From Salsuginibacillus kocurii DSM 18087 (GTDB lineage: Bacteria; Bacillota; Bacilli; Bacillales; Marinococcaceae), in contig NZ_KB898623.1 in assembly GCF_000377705.1 (NCBI RefSeq), forward strand, positions 338,584-402,583: a stretch of 64,000 bases of DNA, written 5' to 3'. The first letter of the stretch is position 1, and the number at the start of each line of letters is the position of its first letter. The notes beneath the pieces are model-generated. The model made no database searches, was not told the origin of the DNA, and worked only from the letters and a program-made list of their open reading frames with translations. Positions 10,013 to 21,850 of this stretch are shown in pieces. The translations under genes and the position numbers were made by a program.

Positions 10013-11428
10013 TTACGAAACAGGGGATCTTTCTAAATCACGAACATCAGCAAACTTGCCGTTCACCGCAGCCGCAGCTGCCATTGCTGGGCTTACGAGA
10101 TGCGTCCGTGCCCCTTTTCCTTGGCGTCCTTCAAAGTTTCTATTAGATGTAGAAGCACAGCGTTCGCCTTCAGGAACAAAATCAGGGTTCATACTTAAAC
10201 ACATACTGCAGCCTGCTTCTCTCCAATCGAATCCTGCTGCCCGAAATATATCATCCAAGCCTTCTTGTTCAGCCATTTTCTTCACGCTCATAGAACCTGG
10301 AACGACCATGGCCCGCACACCATCAGCTACTTTTTGACCCTTAGCCACAGCAGCGGCTTCACGTAAGTCACTAATTCGAGAGTTTGTGCATGAACCTATA
10401 AATACATGTTCCACTTCGATGTCAGTAATTTTCGTTCCTGGTTCTAATCCCATATACTCTAGTGATTGTTCAATCGCTTTTCTCTCTGGTCCGGACATGG
10501 CATCTTCCGGTGATGGGACTTGACCGTGTACCGATACGCCTTGTGCTGGATTAGTGCCCCAAGTAACCATGGGCTCAATTTCTGCTGCATCAATTTCCAC
10601 AACTGAATCATACGTAGCATCTTTGTCCGTAGCAAAGGACATCCATTCACTTACTTTTTCCTCAAAGGCTTCTCCCTCTGGAACATTACGGCGGCCTTTC
10701 AAATAATCAACAGTGACTTGGTCAGGGCTTATTAAACCAGCTCTGGCTCCTGCTTCAATAGACATGTTACATATTGTCATACGCTCTTCCATCGTTAGTC
10801 CTTTGATTGCTTCGCCTGTATATTCCATAACATGCCCGGTACCAAAATCAACGCCAAATTTTGAAATGATGGCAAGGATAATATCTTTGGCTGTAATGCC
10901 TTCAGCCAAACGACCATTCACTCGCACTTCCATTGTTTTCGGTCGTGACTGCCAAAGGGACTGCGTGGCAAGCACATGTTCTACTTCACTTGTGCCAATT
11001 CCAAAAGCCAAAGCGCCGAAAGCACCGTGGGTTGAAGTGTGGCTGTCACCACACACAATGGTTTTTCCTGGCTGAGTAAGGCCAAGCTCTGGACCAATGA
11101 CATGCACAATTCCGTTATTAGGGCTATTAATATCTGCTATTTCAACACCAAATTCTTCACAGTTTGTAGATAGAGTTTCCATTTGCTTTTTAGCCACTAA
11201 ATCAGTAATTGATTCACGATTTTTAGTAGGCACATTATGGTCCATGGTAGCGAAAGTTAGATCTGGCCGACGAACCTTCCGCCCTGCTAAGCGTAATCCT
11301 TCAAACGCCTGCGGCGATGTAACTTCATGTACCATATGCAAATCAATATACATTAAATCCGGTCGGTCTGCTTCTGATTTGACGGTATGATGATCCCAGA
11401 TTTTCTCAATTATTGTTTTAGGCTTCAT
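10013..11428 (-). CDS. leuC: 3-isopropylmalate dehydratase large subunit
   Basis: A 471-residue aconitase-family subunit that carries the [4Fe-4S] cluster. The cluster cysteines lie in [12 protein letters not shown] and [13 protein letters not shown]; substrate motifs [13 protein letters not shown] and [18 protein letters not shown] are present. Length is normal. GGGGGAG lies 5 nt before the ATG. Confidence 0.98.
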   Translation of the reverse strand: MKPKTIIEKIWDHHTVKSEADRPDLMYIDLHMVHEVTSPQAFEGLRLAGRKVRRPDLTFATMDHNVPTKNRESITDLVAKKQMETLSTNCEEFGVEIADINSPNNGIVHVIGPELGLTQPGKTIVCGDSHTSTHGAFGALAFGIGTSEVEHVLATQSLWQSRPKTMEVRVNGRLAEGITAKDIILAIISKFGVDFGTGHVMEYTGEAIKGLTMEERMTICNMSIEAGARAGLISPDQVTVDYLKGRRNVPEGEAFEEKVSEWMSFATDKDATYDSVVEIDAAEIEPMVTWGTNPAQGVSVHGQVPSPEDAMSGPERKAIEQSLEYMGLEPGTKITDIEVEHVFIGSCTNSRISDLREAAAVAKGQKVADGVRAMVVPGSMSVKKMAEQEGLDDIFRAAGFDWREAGCSMCLSMNPDFVPEGERCASTSNRNFEGRQGKGARTHLVSPAMAAAAAVNGKFADVRDLERSPVS

Positions 11429-11472
11429 TGTTACTCCCCCAACTTATATACTAAGTTCCTTCCCTTGACCTG

Positions 11473-12564
11473 TTAGCTCTTAGCAGCAGCTGTTTGAAGC
11501 GCCTTAACTACTTCAGCTGTCATTTCGTCTGTGCTCAGGATTTTCTCTCCTGGCTTTGCAATGTCACCAGTACGAAAGCCATTCGAAAGCACTTGTTGAA
11601 TCGCCTCATCAATCGCCGTTGCTTCTGCAATCATCCCAAATGAATATTTCAACATCATACCCGCAGATGCAATCGTTGCAAGTGGATTGGCTTTACCTTC
11701 GCCTGCTATATCTGGTGCTGATCCGTGTACCGGTTCGTATAGTCCTGGGCTGTCACTTCCAATACTAGCCGATGGCAGCATACCCAGTGAGCCAGTTAAT
11801 ACAGAGGCTTCATCACTTAAAATATCTCCAAACATATTTTCGGTGACCACTACGTCAAATTGCTTAGGATCACGGATTAGTTGCATAGCAGCATTGTCCA
11901 CTAACATGTGTTCTAACGTAACATCGGGATAATCTTCGCTTACTTCGTCTGCAATTTCGCGCCAAAGTCTGCTCGATTCTAAGACATTAGCTTTATCTAC
12001 CGATGTAACATGTTTTTTACGGACTTTTGCAAGATCAAACGCCCGCCTCACAATCCGTTCAATTTCAGAACGCTTATAAGAGAGCGTATCAACCACAGCT
12101 TCTTCTCCACCTTCTTCACGACGCTCTTTCGGTTCTCCAAAATATAAGCCACCGGTTAATTCACGGACAATCATAAGGTCTACCCCGTTAATGACTTCTT
12201 CTTTTAAGGAAGAAGAAGTGTTCAAACTTTCGTGTCCAGCAACCGGCCTAAGGTTCGCAAACAGCTCAAGCTGTTTGCGAATACCTAACAATCCTGCTTC
12301 TGGTCGCAAATGGCCAGGATTTTCATCCCATTTTGGTCCTCCAACTGCACCAAGCAGCACACCGTCACTCTCTCGGCATGTTTCGACTGTTTTATCAGGC
12401 AGCGGTACGCCTTCCCGGTCAAGAGCAATACCGCCGATATCAGCATATTCATACGTGAATGTATGGCCGAATTGTTCAGCAACTTCATCCAAAATGTTTG
12501 TCGTTGCTTCGACCACTTCTGGACCGATCCCGTCTCCTGGCAGAACAGTAATTTTCTTTTCCAT
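11473..12564 (-). CDS. leuB: 3-isopropylmalate dehydrogenase
   Basis: A 363-residue NAD-dependent beta-decarboxylating dehydrogenase acting on 3-isopropylmalate. It has the opening LPGDGIGPEVV, the substrate loop ELTGGLYFGEP and the cofactor region EPVHGSAPDIAGEGKANP. I chose MEKKITVLPGD, with AGAGGA about 11 nt upstream. An ATG four codons earlier touches the AGAGG and has no room for a ribosome binding site. Confidence 0.97.
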   Translation of the reverse strand: MEKKITVLPGDGIGPEVVEATTNILDEVAEQFGHTFTYEYADIGGIALDREGVPLPDKTVETCRESDGVLLGAVGGPKWDENPGHLRPEAGLLGIRKQLELFANLRPVAGHESLNTSSSLKEEVINGVDLMIVRELTGGLYFGEPKERREEGGEEAVVDTLSYKRSEIERIVRRAFDLAKVRKKHVTSVDKANVLESSRLWREIADEVSEDYPDVTLEHMLVDNAAMQLIRDPKQFDVVVTENMFGDILSDEASVLTGSLGMLPSASIGSDSPGLYEPVHGSAPDIAGEGKANPLATIASAGMMLKYSFGMIAEATAIDEAIQQVLSNGFRTGDIAKPGEKILSTDEMTAEVVKALQTAAAKS

Positions 12565-12599
12565 GACTACGTTCATCCTCTCGTCTCAAGTCCAAATCA

Positions 12600-15192
<2,593 letters not shown>

Positions 15193-15200
15193 TTATCTTG

Positions 15201-15722
15201 CTAGTTAATAACAGAATACCTTGGATGATCAATTGTTGTTTTCTTAGTGCTGCGCTTAAAGGCTGTGACGCCAGTTCTGGCCAGCTCTTTAATTCCATAA
15301 GGCTTAAGCAGATCAATCATTGCTTCTACTTTGTCTTGGTCACCTGTTACTTGAACCGTTACGCTTTCTCTGCCTACATCGATAAGTGAAGCTCGAAACG
15401 GGCTCGCAACAGCTTCAATTTCTGCCCGATGCTGGGGAGCAGCCACAACTTTAATTAAAGCAAGTTCCCGAGCGACAATCGATTCGTCTGTAATATCACG
15501 AACTTTCAGCACATCCACTTGTTTATTCAACTGCTTAATGACTTGGTCAAGCCCGCGATGATTATCGACATTGACTACAAATGTCATTCTTGAAACGTCA
15601 GGGTTCTCTGTGACACCTACGGTAATACTCTCGATATTAAAATTACGTCTGGCAAACAGCCCAGTAATACGATTCATAACACCTGAGGTATTAGTAACAG
15701 TTGCTGTTATTGTTCGTTTCAC
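15201..15722 (-). CDS. ilvH: Acetolactate synthase small (regulatory) subunit
   Basis: A 173-residue protein with an N-terminal ACT domain ([20 protein letters not shown]) and the usual C-terminal IlvH domain. It binds valine and controls IlvB. It starts at GTG and overlaps the ilvB stop by four bases (GTGA), with GGAGGGG 8 nt upstream, so the two subunits are translationally coupled. Confidence 0.97.
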   Translation of the reverse strand: MKRTITATVTNTSGVMNRITGLFARRNFNIESITVGVTENPDVSRMTFVVNVDNHRGLDQVIKQLNKQVDVLKVRDITDESIVARELALIKVVAAPQHRAEIEAVASPFRASLIDVGRESVTVQVTGDQDKVEAMIDLLKPYGIKELARTGVTAFKRSTKKTTIDHPRYSVIN

Positions 15723-17449
15723 GGCTTAATCCCCTCCATTTCTTGATGACCTTTGCCAGGTGCTATCATCGGATAGACATTTTCATCAGCAGTCACCCGG
15801 ACATCTAATAATACTGGGCCGTTGTGCGCCAAGGCCTCTTGTAAAGCCTCTTTTACTTTTGATGGGTCCTCCACTTTTTCGCCTTTGATGTTATAAGCTT
15901 CAGCCATCTTTACGAAGTCAGGCTGGATAGGAAATAGTGAATTTGAATACCTTTCTTCGTAAAAGAGTTGCTGCCACTGTCTAACCATACCGAGTGAAGC
16001 GTTGTTAACCAGAACAATCTTTACCGGCAAGTTCAATTCCTGCAAAATCGACATTTCCTGAGCCGTCATCTGAAAGCCGGCATCGCCAATAACGGCAACC
16101 ACTGGCGTTTCAGGCTCAGCAAATTGTGCGCCAATTGCTGAAGGGAACCCGAAGCCCATCGTGCCCAGGCCTCCCGAGGTGACCCAACGATTTGGTTTAT
16201 TAAAGTGATAATACTGAGCTGCCCACATTTGATGCTGTCCTACATCGGTAGTCACGACAGCTTCACCATCTGTTGCTGTGAAGATATCTTCAATCAAACG
16301 CTGAGGTTTAATCGTTTCTTCATCCTTGTGATACCAAAGCGGATATTCGGTTTGTAATTCATGCAAATATTTTCTCCAAGCCGAGAAGTCGCCCCTGCTT
16401 TCACTTTTTTCAAGCAGCCCTTTCAGCGCTTCCCGGGCATCCCCTACTACTGGGATCTGAGTTTCAACAACTTTCCCAATTTCTGCTGGGTCAACATCAA
16501 TATGGGCAATCTGGGCAGTCGGTGCAAAATGCTTCAAGTTGCCTGTCACTCTGTCATCAAACCTAGCTCCGATACTAATTAACAAATCACTTTCATGTAG
16601 AGCCATGTTTGCAGTATAAGTGCCATGCATACCAGCCATTCCAAGTGATAACTCATGTTGTCCAGGGAAGGCCCCAAGACCAAGCAATGTACTTGCAACT
16701 GGAATTTTCTGGGTTTCTGCATACTCAAGGAGTTCAGCAGCTCCTCCGGCGTGTAATACGCCGGCTCCAGCTAAAATCACCGGTTTTTCTGCTTGATTAA
16801 CTGCATCTTGCAATTTTTTTAGTTGCAGTTTGTTTGGAACGAAGGTCGGATGATAACCTGGCAGATCCACTTCTTCATCATAATTAAATATTCCAGAAGC
16901 TACTGAGACATCTTTAGGCAGGTCGATAAGAACAGGGCCCGGACGGCCGGTTGTAGCGATATGAAATGCTTCTTTTATCACTCTTGGGAGATCACTTACC
17001 TCCCGTACTTGAAAGTTGTGTTTCGTAATAGGCATTGTTACCCCAACAACATCTGCTTCTTGAAACGCGTCCGTACCGATGACTGACGTTGCCACCTGCC
17101 CTGTAATAACGACCAATGGTAAAGAATCAATCATGGCATCTGCAATTCCAGTAACCACATTGGTGGCACCAGGGCCTGAAGTTACAACACAAACGCCCGG
17201 TTTGCCAGATACCCTTGCATATCCTTCAGCCGCATGGATAGCCCCTTGTTCATGCCTGGCTAAAATATGCCGAATACCTGTTTTATAAATTTCATCATAA
17301 GTGGGGAGAATCGCCCCGCCCGGATAGCCAAAAATGACATCAACTTTTTCCCGTGCCAAAGCTTTAATCAACATTGATGAACCTGAAACTTCTTCATAAG
17401 CATCATTTTCTTGTGTGGGGGTTTCAGCCATTTTCCCTTCCATTTTCAT
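15719..17449 (-). CDS. ilvB: Acetolactate synthase large (catalytic) subunit
   Basis: A 576-residue thiamine-diphosphate and FAD enzyme that makes acetolactate and acetohydroxybutyrate. It shows [14 protein letters not shown], the glutamate-containing [20 protein letters not shown], the FAD region and the ThDP/Mg motif GDAGFQM with [12 protein letters not shown]. It is the first gene of the ilvBHC-leuABCD operon and lies behind a leucine T-box. Confidence 0.98.
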   Translation of the reverse strand: MKMEGKMAETPTQENDAYEEVSGSSMLIKALAREKVDVIFGYPGGAILPTYDEIYKTGIRHILARHEQGAIHAAEGYARVSGKPGVCVVTSGPGATNVVTGIADAMIDSLPLVVITGQVATSVIGTDAFQEADVVGVTMPITKHNFQVREVSDLPRVIKEAFHIATTGRPGPVLIDLPKDVSVASGIFNYDEEVDLPGYHPTFVPNKLQLKKLQDAVNQAEKPVILAGAGVLHAGGAAELLEYAETQKIPVASTLLGLGAFPGQHELSLGMAGMHGTYTANMALHESDLLISIGARFDDRVTGNLKHFAPTAQIAHIDVDPAEIGKVVETQIPVVGDAREALKGLLEKSESRGDFSAWRKYLHELQTEYPLWYHKDEETIKPQRLIEDIFTATDGEAVVTTDVGQHQMWAAQYYHFNKPNRWVTSGGLGTMGFGFPSAIGAQFAEPETPVVAVIGDAGFQMTAQEMSILQELNLPVKIVLVNNASLGMVRQWQQLFYEERYSNSLFPIQPDFVKMAEAYNIKGEKVEDPSKVKEALQEALAHNGPVLLDVRVTADENVYPMIAPGKGHQEMEGIKP

Positions 17450-17499
17450 CTTACTAATCGCTCCTCCCGTAACCTGTTCTTATTCGTCCATATACACCA

Positions 17500-17787
17500 A
17501 CAAAAAAATCTTTCCATCCAACATCGACTGGGGGCAATCCAGTCGAAGGGACGGAAAGATTCCGTGGTACCACCCTTCTTCGTAACATTTTTGCAAATGC
17601 TACCTCGATAACGAAATGTGTTCGTTATATTGATAACGGGCCAGCTGTGCGGGCTGCCCGGCCGTGAACTACTCAGTCTTTATTTCATCCCGGCACTCAG
17701 AGGGGAGTTCACAGCCGCCGGTGATACCGCATCTCAGCATACACGGCTCTCTGTTAAGCACCTTAACGGCTGTTACTTGACCTCTTC
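17500..17787 (-). ncRNA. T-box leader of the ilv-leu operon, leucine specifier
   Basis: The T-box motif AAGGGTGGTACCACGG reads on the minus strand at 17577-17562. It overlaps a terminator whose arms (17550-17562 and 17506-17519) are followed by seven T (17502-17508). Stem I has CAGCCG paired with CGGCTG, and the specifier loop carries GAA-CTC-C, giving the Leu codon CTC at 17707-17705. Uncharged tRNA-Leu would favour the antiterminator and let the operon be read. The same arrangement is known for the B. subtilis ilv-leu operon. Confidence 0.93.
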
Positions 17788-17793
17788 ATCGTT

Positions 17794-17822
17794 TTATTAT
17801 GCTTATTTTTATCTTTATCCAA
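17794..17822 (-). promoter_or_regulatory. Promoter of the ilv-leu T-box leader
   Basis: TTGGAT (17817-17822) and TAATAA (17794-17799) with a 17-base spacer. The -35 box overlaps the ilvE stop codon, so the operon promoter sits on the tail of ilvE. An alternative -10 is CATAAT with a 15-base spacer. Confidence 0.45.
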
Positions 17823-18717
17823 CTTCAGCATTTGACGAGGTTTTAACTTTCACACCATCTTCTATCACTTTTTCACGAAAAGCTTGTAGCAAGCGTCCAG
17901 TTTCTTCCCCAGGCTGACCATTACCGATTTGTCGACCATCGACTTTAACTACCGGGATAACTTCTGCTGCTGTCCCAGTTAGAAAGACTTCATCGGCAGT
18001 GTACACATCATGGCGGGTAAATGGTTCTTCTTTTAAGTTATATCCTAACTCTTCAGAAATTTCAATGATTGCTTGGCGAGTAATTCCTTCAAGAGCACCT
18101 ACGTACCCAGGCGGTGTATAGATCGCATCGCCTTTAAAAATAAATATATTATCCGCCGATCCTTCAGCTACATAGCCTTGATCATTTAACATTAAAGCTT
18201 CACTGACTCCCGCCAAATTCGCTTCAATTTTCACAAGTACATTATTTAAATAATTCAATGATTTGACTTTTGGGCTCAAAACATCAGGACGATTACGACG
18301 AGTGGCAACTGTGACAATTTCCAGCCCGGTTTCATACAACTCTTTTGGGTAGATCGCTAACTTCTCGGCGATAACAATCACTTGAGGACGCTCACAGTTC
18401 TGCGGGTCCAAGCCAAGATTCCCGACTCCACGCGAAACAACAAGGCGAATGTAGGCATCTTCTAGTTCATTCTTTTGCAATGTCTCCACAATAATCGTAG
18501 TCATCTCTTTCATGTCGTAGGGGATAGACAGCATAATGGATTTGGCTGAATTATACAAGCGCTCAAGATGTTCATGCAGCTTATATACATTGCCTCCATA
18601 TACTCGAATACCTTCAAATACCCCATCACCATATAAAAACCCATGATCGTAGACAGATATTTTTGCCTCTTCTTTTTTTACGAATTCGCCGTCCAGAAAA
18701 ATCCACTGGTCGCCCAT
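17815..18717 (-). CDS. ilvE: Branched-chain amino acid aminotransferase
   Basis: A 300-residue fold-type IV PLP enzyme that makes leucine, isoleucine and valine from their keto acids. The PLP lysine is Lys152 in VKSLNYLNNVL; also seen are DHGFLYGDGVFEGIRVY and the glutamate motif AEGSADNIFIF. AGGGGTGATTCAAC precedes the ATG. It lies upstream of the T-box and has its own strong promoter (18857-18885) and a folded leader, so it is probably controlled apart from ilvBHC-leuABCD. A D-amino-acid aminotransferase role is less likely given the context. Confidence 0.95.
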   Translation of the reverse strand: MGDQWIFLDGEFVKKEEAKISVYDHGFLYGDGVFEGIRVYGGNVYKLHEHLERLYNSAKSIMLSIPYDMKEMTTIIVETLQKNELEDAYIRLVVSRGVGNLGLDPQNCERPQVIVIAEKLAIYPKELYETGLEIVTVATRRNRPDVLSPKVKSLNYLNNVLVKIEANLAGVSEALMLNDQGYVAEGSADNIFIFKGDAIYTPPGYVGALEGITRQAIIEISEELGYNLKEEPFTRHDVYTADEVFLTGTAAEVIPVVKVDGRQIGNGQPGEETGRLLQAFREKVIEDGVKVKTSSNAEVG

Positions 18718-18761
18718 GTTGAATCACCCCTAGAACCGTTGTAAGTAAAGCGGGAAGCTTA

Positions 18762-18855
18762 GACATTTGCTGTAATGTAATATAGGCATTACCGGTTCAT
18801 GTATTTCTCCGGTAGGCAAATGTGTCTTCCTTAAATACAAATCGTGTTTAAGGAA
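18762..18855 (-). promoter_or_regulatory. Structured ilvE leader with nested inverted repeats
   Basis: Between the ilvE promoter and its start lie two elements. The first is a palindrome at the expected transcript 5' end, TTCCTTAAA (18827-18835) against TTTAAGGAA (18847-18855). The second is a long stem-loop, ACATTTGC (18763-18770) paired with GCAAATGT (18816-18823), which encloses ACCGG (18791-18795) paired with CCGGT (18809-18813). No T-run terminator follows and no T-box motif is present. I do not recognise it as a known riboswitch class. Confidence 0.45.
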
Positions 18856-18856
18856 T

Positions 18857-18885
18857 ATCATACGCCGATTGTTACAGAGGGTCAA
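18857..18885 (-). promoter_or_regulatory. ilvE promoter (sigma-A type)
   Basis: TTGACC (18880-18885) and TATGAT (18857-18862) are 17 bases apart. The predicted start is near 18850, leaving a leader of about 130 nt. Confidence 0.7.
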
Positions 18886-18997
18886 CCACTTCTCGTAAAA
18901 TAATTTGACGATTCCGACTTATGATTTTTTTTGAATGCGTTTACACTCAAAGATATCAGGGAATATAGCTATTTTTAATTTTTTTGACCATTTTTCT

Positions 18998-19020
18998 GAG
19001 TGATTGTTCACTCTTTTTTT
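18998..19020 (+). terminator. Orphan terminator-like hairpin on the plus strand
   Basis: GAGTGA-TTGT-TCACTC followed by seven T, readable only on the plus strand. No plus-strand gene is seen upstream of it; see findings. Confidence 0.45.
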
Positions 19021-19186
19021 GTAGGCGCTGCACTCGAAATTACGATATTAATCAAATGGGCATGCTTACTTTAACTTATGTAGGTTTGGTGATACGGTAT
19101 GGGTGATTACACGGGCAAACCAACAGATTAAGTCTGTACTATAAAAAAAAGTATCTTTGCCCCCCGATCAGACATAGAGAAAAACC

Positions 19187-19312
19187 GTTGATATGTCGGG
19201 AATGGCTGACACTCTTGCGGGCCAAGTGGACCTGTCGATACCTTGCAGGTCGGGTTTCCCAAGGAGGCTCGCGACTCGCTCACTGAAGGGAGACCATAAA
19301 CAACATATCAAC
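19187..19312. repeat. GTTGAT-ended intergenic element, copy 1
   Basis: A 126-bp element bounded by perfect 10-bp inverted ends, GTTGATATGT (19187-19196) and ACATATCAAC (19303-19312). Its GC-rich core contains GGGTTTCCCAAGGAGGCTCGC. It has no coding capacity. It resembles other elements at 41326, 41540 and 57050 and, from memory, a widespread Bacillaceae intergenic repeat that ends in GTTGAT/ATCAAC. Confidence 0.6.
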
Positions 19313-19360
19313 ACCATTCTCTAAACCATGTCTTTTTAAGAAGCGAGAGGGGACACTCAT

Positions 19361-19392
19361 AAAAAACCCCCCCTTGCAAAGCAAGAGGGGGG
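19361..19392 (-). terminator. Terminator of the tRNA-Arg gene
   Basis: On the minus strand CCCCCCTCTTGC pairs with GCAAGGGGGGG around TTT, followed by six T. It lies about 20 nt beyond the tRNA 3' end. Confidence 0.9.
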
Positions 19393-19411
19393 ATGGAGTC
19401 AGTATAAGTAA

Positions 19412-19487
19412 TGGCGTCCCAGGCAGGATTCGAACCTGCGACCAACGGCTTAGAAGGCCGTTGCTCTATCCCCTGAGCTACTGGGAC
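19412..19487 (-). tRNA. tRNA-Arg (anticodon TCT)
   Basis: A 76-nt cloverleaf with acceptor stem GTCCCAG/CTGGGAC, discriminator G and an encoded CCA. The D-arm is GCTCAGGGGATAGAGC, the anticodon loop CTTCTAA lies between ACGGC and GCCGT, and the T-arm GCAGGTTCGAATCCTGC is intact. Anticodon TCT reads AGA/AGG. It has its own promoter and terminator. Confidence 0.97.
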
Positions 19488-19529
19488 AATTCACGTACTG
19501 TTTTATAAATCAAAATAACGACATTTATT

Positions 19530-19558
19530 ATATTAGCTAACTTTCGGGCCGCCGTCAA
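19530..19558 (-). promoter_or_regulatory. tRNA-Arg promoter
   Basis: TTGACG (19553-19558) and TAATAT (19530-19535) with a 17-base spacer. The predicted start is about 35 nt before the mature tRNA. Confidence 0.7.
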
Positions 19559-19616
19559 CTTTAAATTTTCATGGATTTAATCTTTTTTCACCCTAGAGAG
19601 AAGAGAAGGAGGGAAT

Positions 19617-20129
19617 TTAGACCTCTAGCCGAAGAGAGGTCATTTCTTCCCCTGAATCACGTTCAAAAAAACGAACATCCTCAATACCTTTTTCCGTTAA
19701 ACGACAAATAGCATATGTCGCTTCTCTCGGTTGACGCGGTAATAGCAGACTCCCTGGGTTAACAAACACTACGCCTCGCTCATGAAAAGCAGCCACACTG
19801 TGCGAGTGCCCGAAACATACCAGGTCAGCCCCTGATTCCTCTGCTCGATACAACAGATTCAAGTGAGTCATCTTCACATTATGCAAATGACCATGTGTAA
19901 CAAAGACACGCTGGCCCTCAATTTCGAGCAACGTTTCTTCAGAGAAATCCGTGCCAAAATCACAATTCCCTTTTACTATATTCACACCTTTAAGTACCTC
20001 ATCAGTTCCCTCTAATTCTGAATCCCCACAATGGATTATAGCCTCCGTATCATTCGCATGCCTCGCTATTACTTTTGCAAGCTCTGTGCGGTCTCCATGA
20101 GTGTCACTAATGATTAATATATTTTTCAT
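19617..20129 (-). CDS. ysnB: YfcE/MJ0936-family metallophosphoesterase, YsnB-like
   Basis: A 170-residue protein of the calcineurin-like phosphoesterase superfamily. Metal-binding motifs are visible in order: ISDTHGD, IHCGDSE, GNCDF, VTHGHLHN and FGHSHSV. Family members hydrolyse phosphodiesters in vitro; the natural substrate is not known. I chose MKNILIISDTHG, with AAGGAAGG 5 nt upstream. The frame is open 24 codons further, but those residues are not conserved-looking. It follows ysnA, as in B. subtilis. Confidence 0.93.
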   Translation of the reverse strand: MKNILIISDTHGDRTELAKVIARHANDTEAIIHCGDSELEGTDEVLKGVNIVKGNCDFGTDFSEETLLEIEGQRVFVTHGHLHNVKMTHLNLLYRAEESGADLVCFGHSHSVAAFHERGVVFVNPGSLLLPRQPREATYAICRLTEKGIEDVRFFERDSGEEMTSLRLEV

Positions 20130-20187
20130 ACGAGCCTTCCTTTCAAGCATTGTTCTTGCCAAGGATAATTCGTAGATTATATATGGA

Positions 20188-20775
20188 CTAAAACCATTCA
20201 TCCCAGCGTTGTATTAATTTTTCGAGAGCTTTACGGCGATGACTCAGCTTGTTTTTTTCCTCAGCTTCAAGTTCGGCCATCGTCCGATTCAATTCAGGCA
20301 GAAGAAACAGAGGATCATACCCAAACCCATTGTTTCCTTGTTGTTCTTTTGCAATTGTTCCTTCACAATATCCATGCACAACTTTTGTTTCCTCTTGTGG
20401 AAGAGCTACAGCCAATGCACAAACAAAACGAGCACTTCTCTTTTCTAGCGCTAGGCCCCCTAGCTGTTCCAGCAGCTTTTGATTGTTCTTTTGGTCATCC
20501 TTTTCTTTTCCAGCATAGCGGGCGGAGTAAATGCCAGGGGCTCCATCTAACGCATCGACTTCGAGCCCAGAATCATCTGCAAGCACTGGTATTTCGAAGG
20601 CTTTACAAATTGCTTCCGCTTTGATGATTGCATTTTCAGCGAAAGAAGTTCCTGTTTCTTCAACTTCTGGTATTTCCTCGAAATCTAGTAATGAATAAAC
20701 CGCTGCTCGGTCGCCAAGCATCTCTTTAAATTCTTTAGCTTTTCCTTGATTTTTAGTAGCAATGACTAGCCTCAT
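20188..20775 (-). CDS. ysnA: dITP/XTP pyrophosphatase (RdgB/HAM1 family)
   Basis: A 195-residue nucleotide-pool sanitising enzyme that hydrolyses dITP, ITP and XTP to monophosphates. Motifs: [13 protein letters not shown] at the N-terminus, [17 protein letters not shown], and near the C-terminus [12 protein letters not shown] and LSHRRKAL. It overlaps rph by four bases (ATGA), so it is co-translated with RNase PH. Confidence 0.96.
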   Translation of the reverse strand: MRLVIATKNQGKAKEFKEMLGDRAAVYSLLDFEEIPEVEETGTSFAENAIIKAEAICKAFEIPVLADDSGLEVDALDGAPGIYSARYAGKEKDDQKNNQKLLEQLGGLALEKRSARFVCALAVALPQEETKVVHGYCEGTIAKEQQGNNGFGYDPLFLLPELNRTMAELEAEEKNKLSHRRKALEKLIQRWDEWF

Positions 20776-21545
20776 GACTCTGACACCTGCTTTGTAAGTA
20801 AAGTTGGAATTAATGTTTGCGCTTCACCTAATGATTGTTGTTGAATAAAAAACAATTGGCGAATTCCTTCTTCTGCAAGGTCTAATAATACATTCATTTC
20901 TTTTCTTGAGAAGGTTGCCTCTTCCCCTGAACCTTGCATCTCTACAAATTCTCCATTCCCGGTCATAACTACGTTCATGTCCACATCTGCATTCGCATCT
21001 TCCTTGTAACACAAATCGAGCAGTTCACCTTTTTCCGGGTCAACACCTACTGAGACTGCTGCTAAATAATCTTTAATAGGAGAAGTTTTGAGTGTTTCAT
21101 TTTTCATTAGCTGATGAATCGCTAAAGTCATTGCTACAAAAGCTCCTGTAACAGAAGCTGTACGCGTGCCTCCATCGGCTTGTATAACATCACAATCGAC
21201 CCATATAGTCCGTTCACCAAGAGCTTCAAGGTCGATTACTGCCCGTAATGCCCGGCCGATTAAACGTTGAATTTCCATAGTTCGACCCGTAAGCTTTCCC
21301 TTAGCAGCTTCGCGAATATTTCTTTGCTCTGTAGCCCGTGGCAGCATGGAATATTCAGCCGTGACCCAACCTTGTCCCTGCCCTCTCAAAAAAGGAGGAA
21401 CCTTAGCTTCCACACTAGCTGCACAAATTACTTTAGTTTCTCCAACAGTTATTAAAACAGAACCTTCTGGGTGTTTCAAATAATCCGTTTCAATTGTTAG
21501 TGTCCGTAGTTCATCTGCTTCCGTTCGATCATCTTCACGCAGCAT
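20772..21545 (-). CDS. rph: Ribonuclease PH
   Basis: A 257-residue phosphorolytic 3'-5' exoribonuclease that trims tRNA 3' ends. It contains [54 protein letters not shown] and [19 protein letters not shown] chose MLREDDR, with AAGGTGG about 11 nt upstream; a GTG five codons earlier lies inside that site. Confidence 0.97.
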   Translation of the reverse strand: MLREDDRTEADELRTLTIETDYLKHPEGSVLITVGETKVICAASVEAKVPPFLRGQGQGWVTAEYSMLPRATEQRNIREAAKGKLTGRTMEIQRLIGRALRAVIDLEALGERTIWVDCDVIQADGGTRTASVTGAFVAMTLAIHQLMKNETLKTSPIKDYLAAVSVGVDPEKGELLDLCYKEDANADVDMNVVMTGNGEFVEMQGSGEEATFSRKEMNVLLDLAEEGIRQLFFIQQQSLGEAQTLIPTLLTKQVSES

Positions 21546-21850
21546 AAATGATATGACCACCTTTTTTTATTTTTTGTGGCTGCTGTTAATACCTAGCAGT
21601 GATAAATGTAATGCTACCTAGAATGAGCGCATTCATTACCGCTTTGTTGCTTTGTCATTACAATGGGAGCTTATCCACCTTACGATTTAACACCTTTGTA
21701 TAATAAACACTCATACTAAACTTGTCGTATGATCCGGTTCAGTAATCTACCTTAAGCTAGATTATGCAACTCCTAGTGAAACTGAAAAAAAGGCAGCATA
21801 GCTGCTACCTTGTAAAATGTACTCTTCATTATAGCAAAAATAAGTCAACA
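21546..21850. other. Gap between gerM and rph
   Basis: About 305 bases. The first part presumably holds the rph promoter; the gerM terminator lies at 21785-21810. Nothing else is supported. Confidence 0.4.
21785..21810 (-). terminator. gerM terminator
   Basis: On the minus strand GG-AGCAGC-TAT-GCTGCC, followed by seven T, about 40 nt after the gerM stop. Confidence 0.85.
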
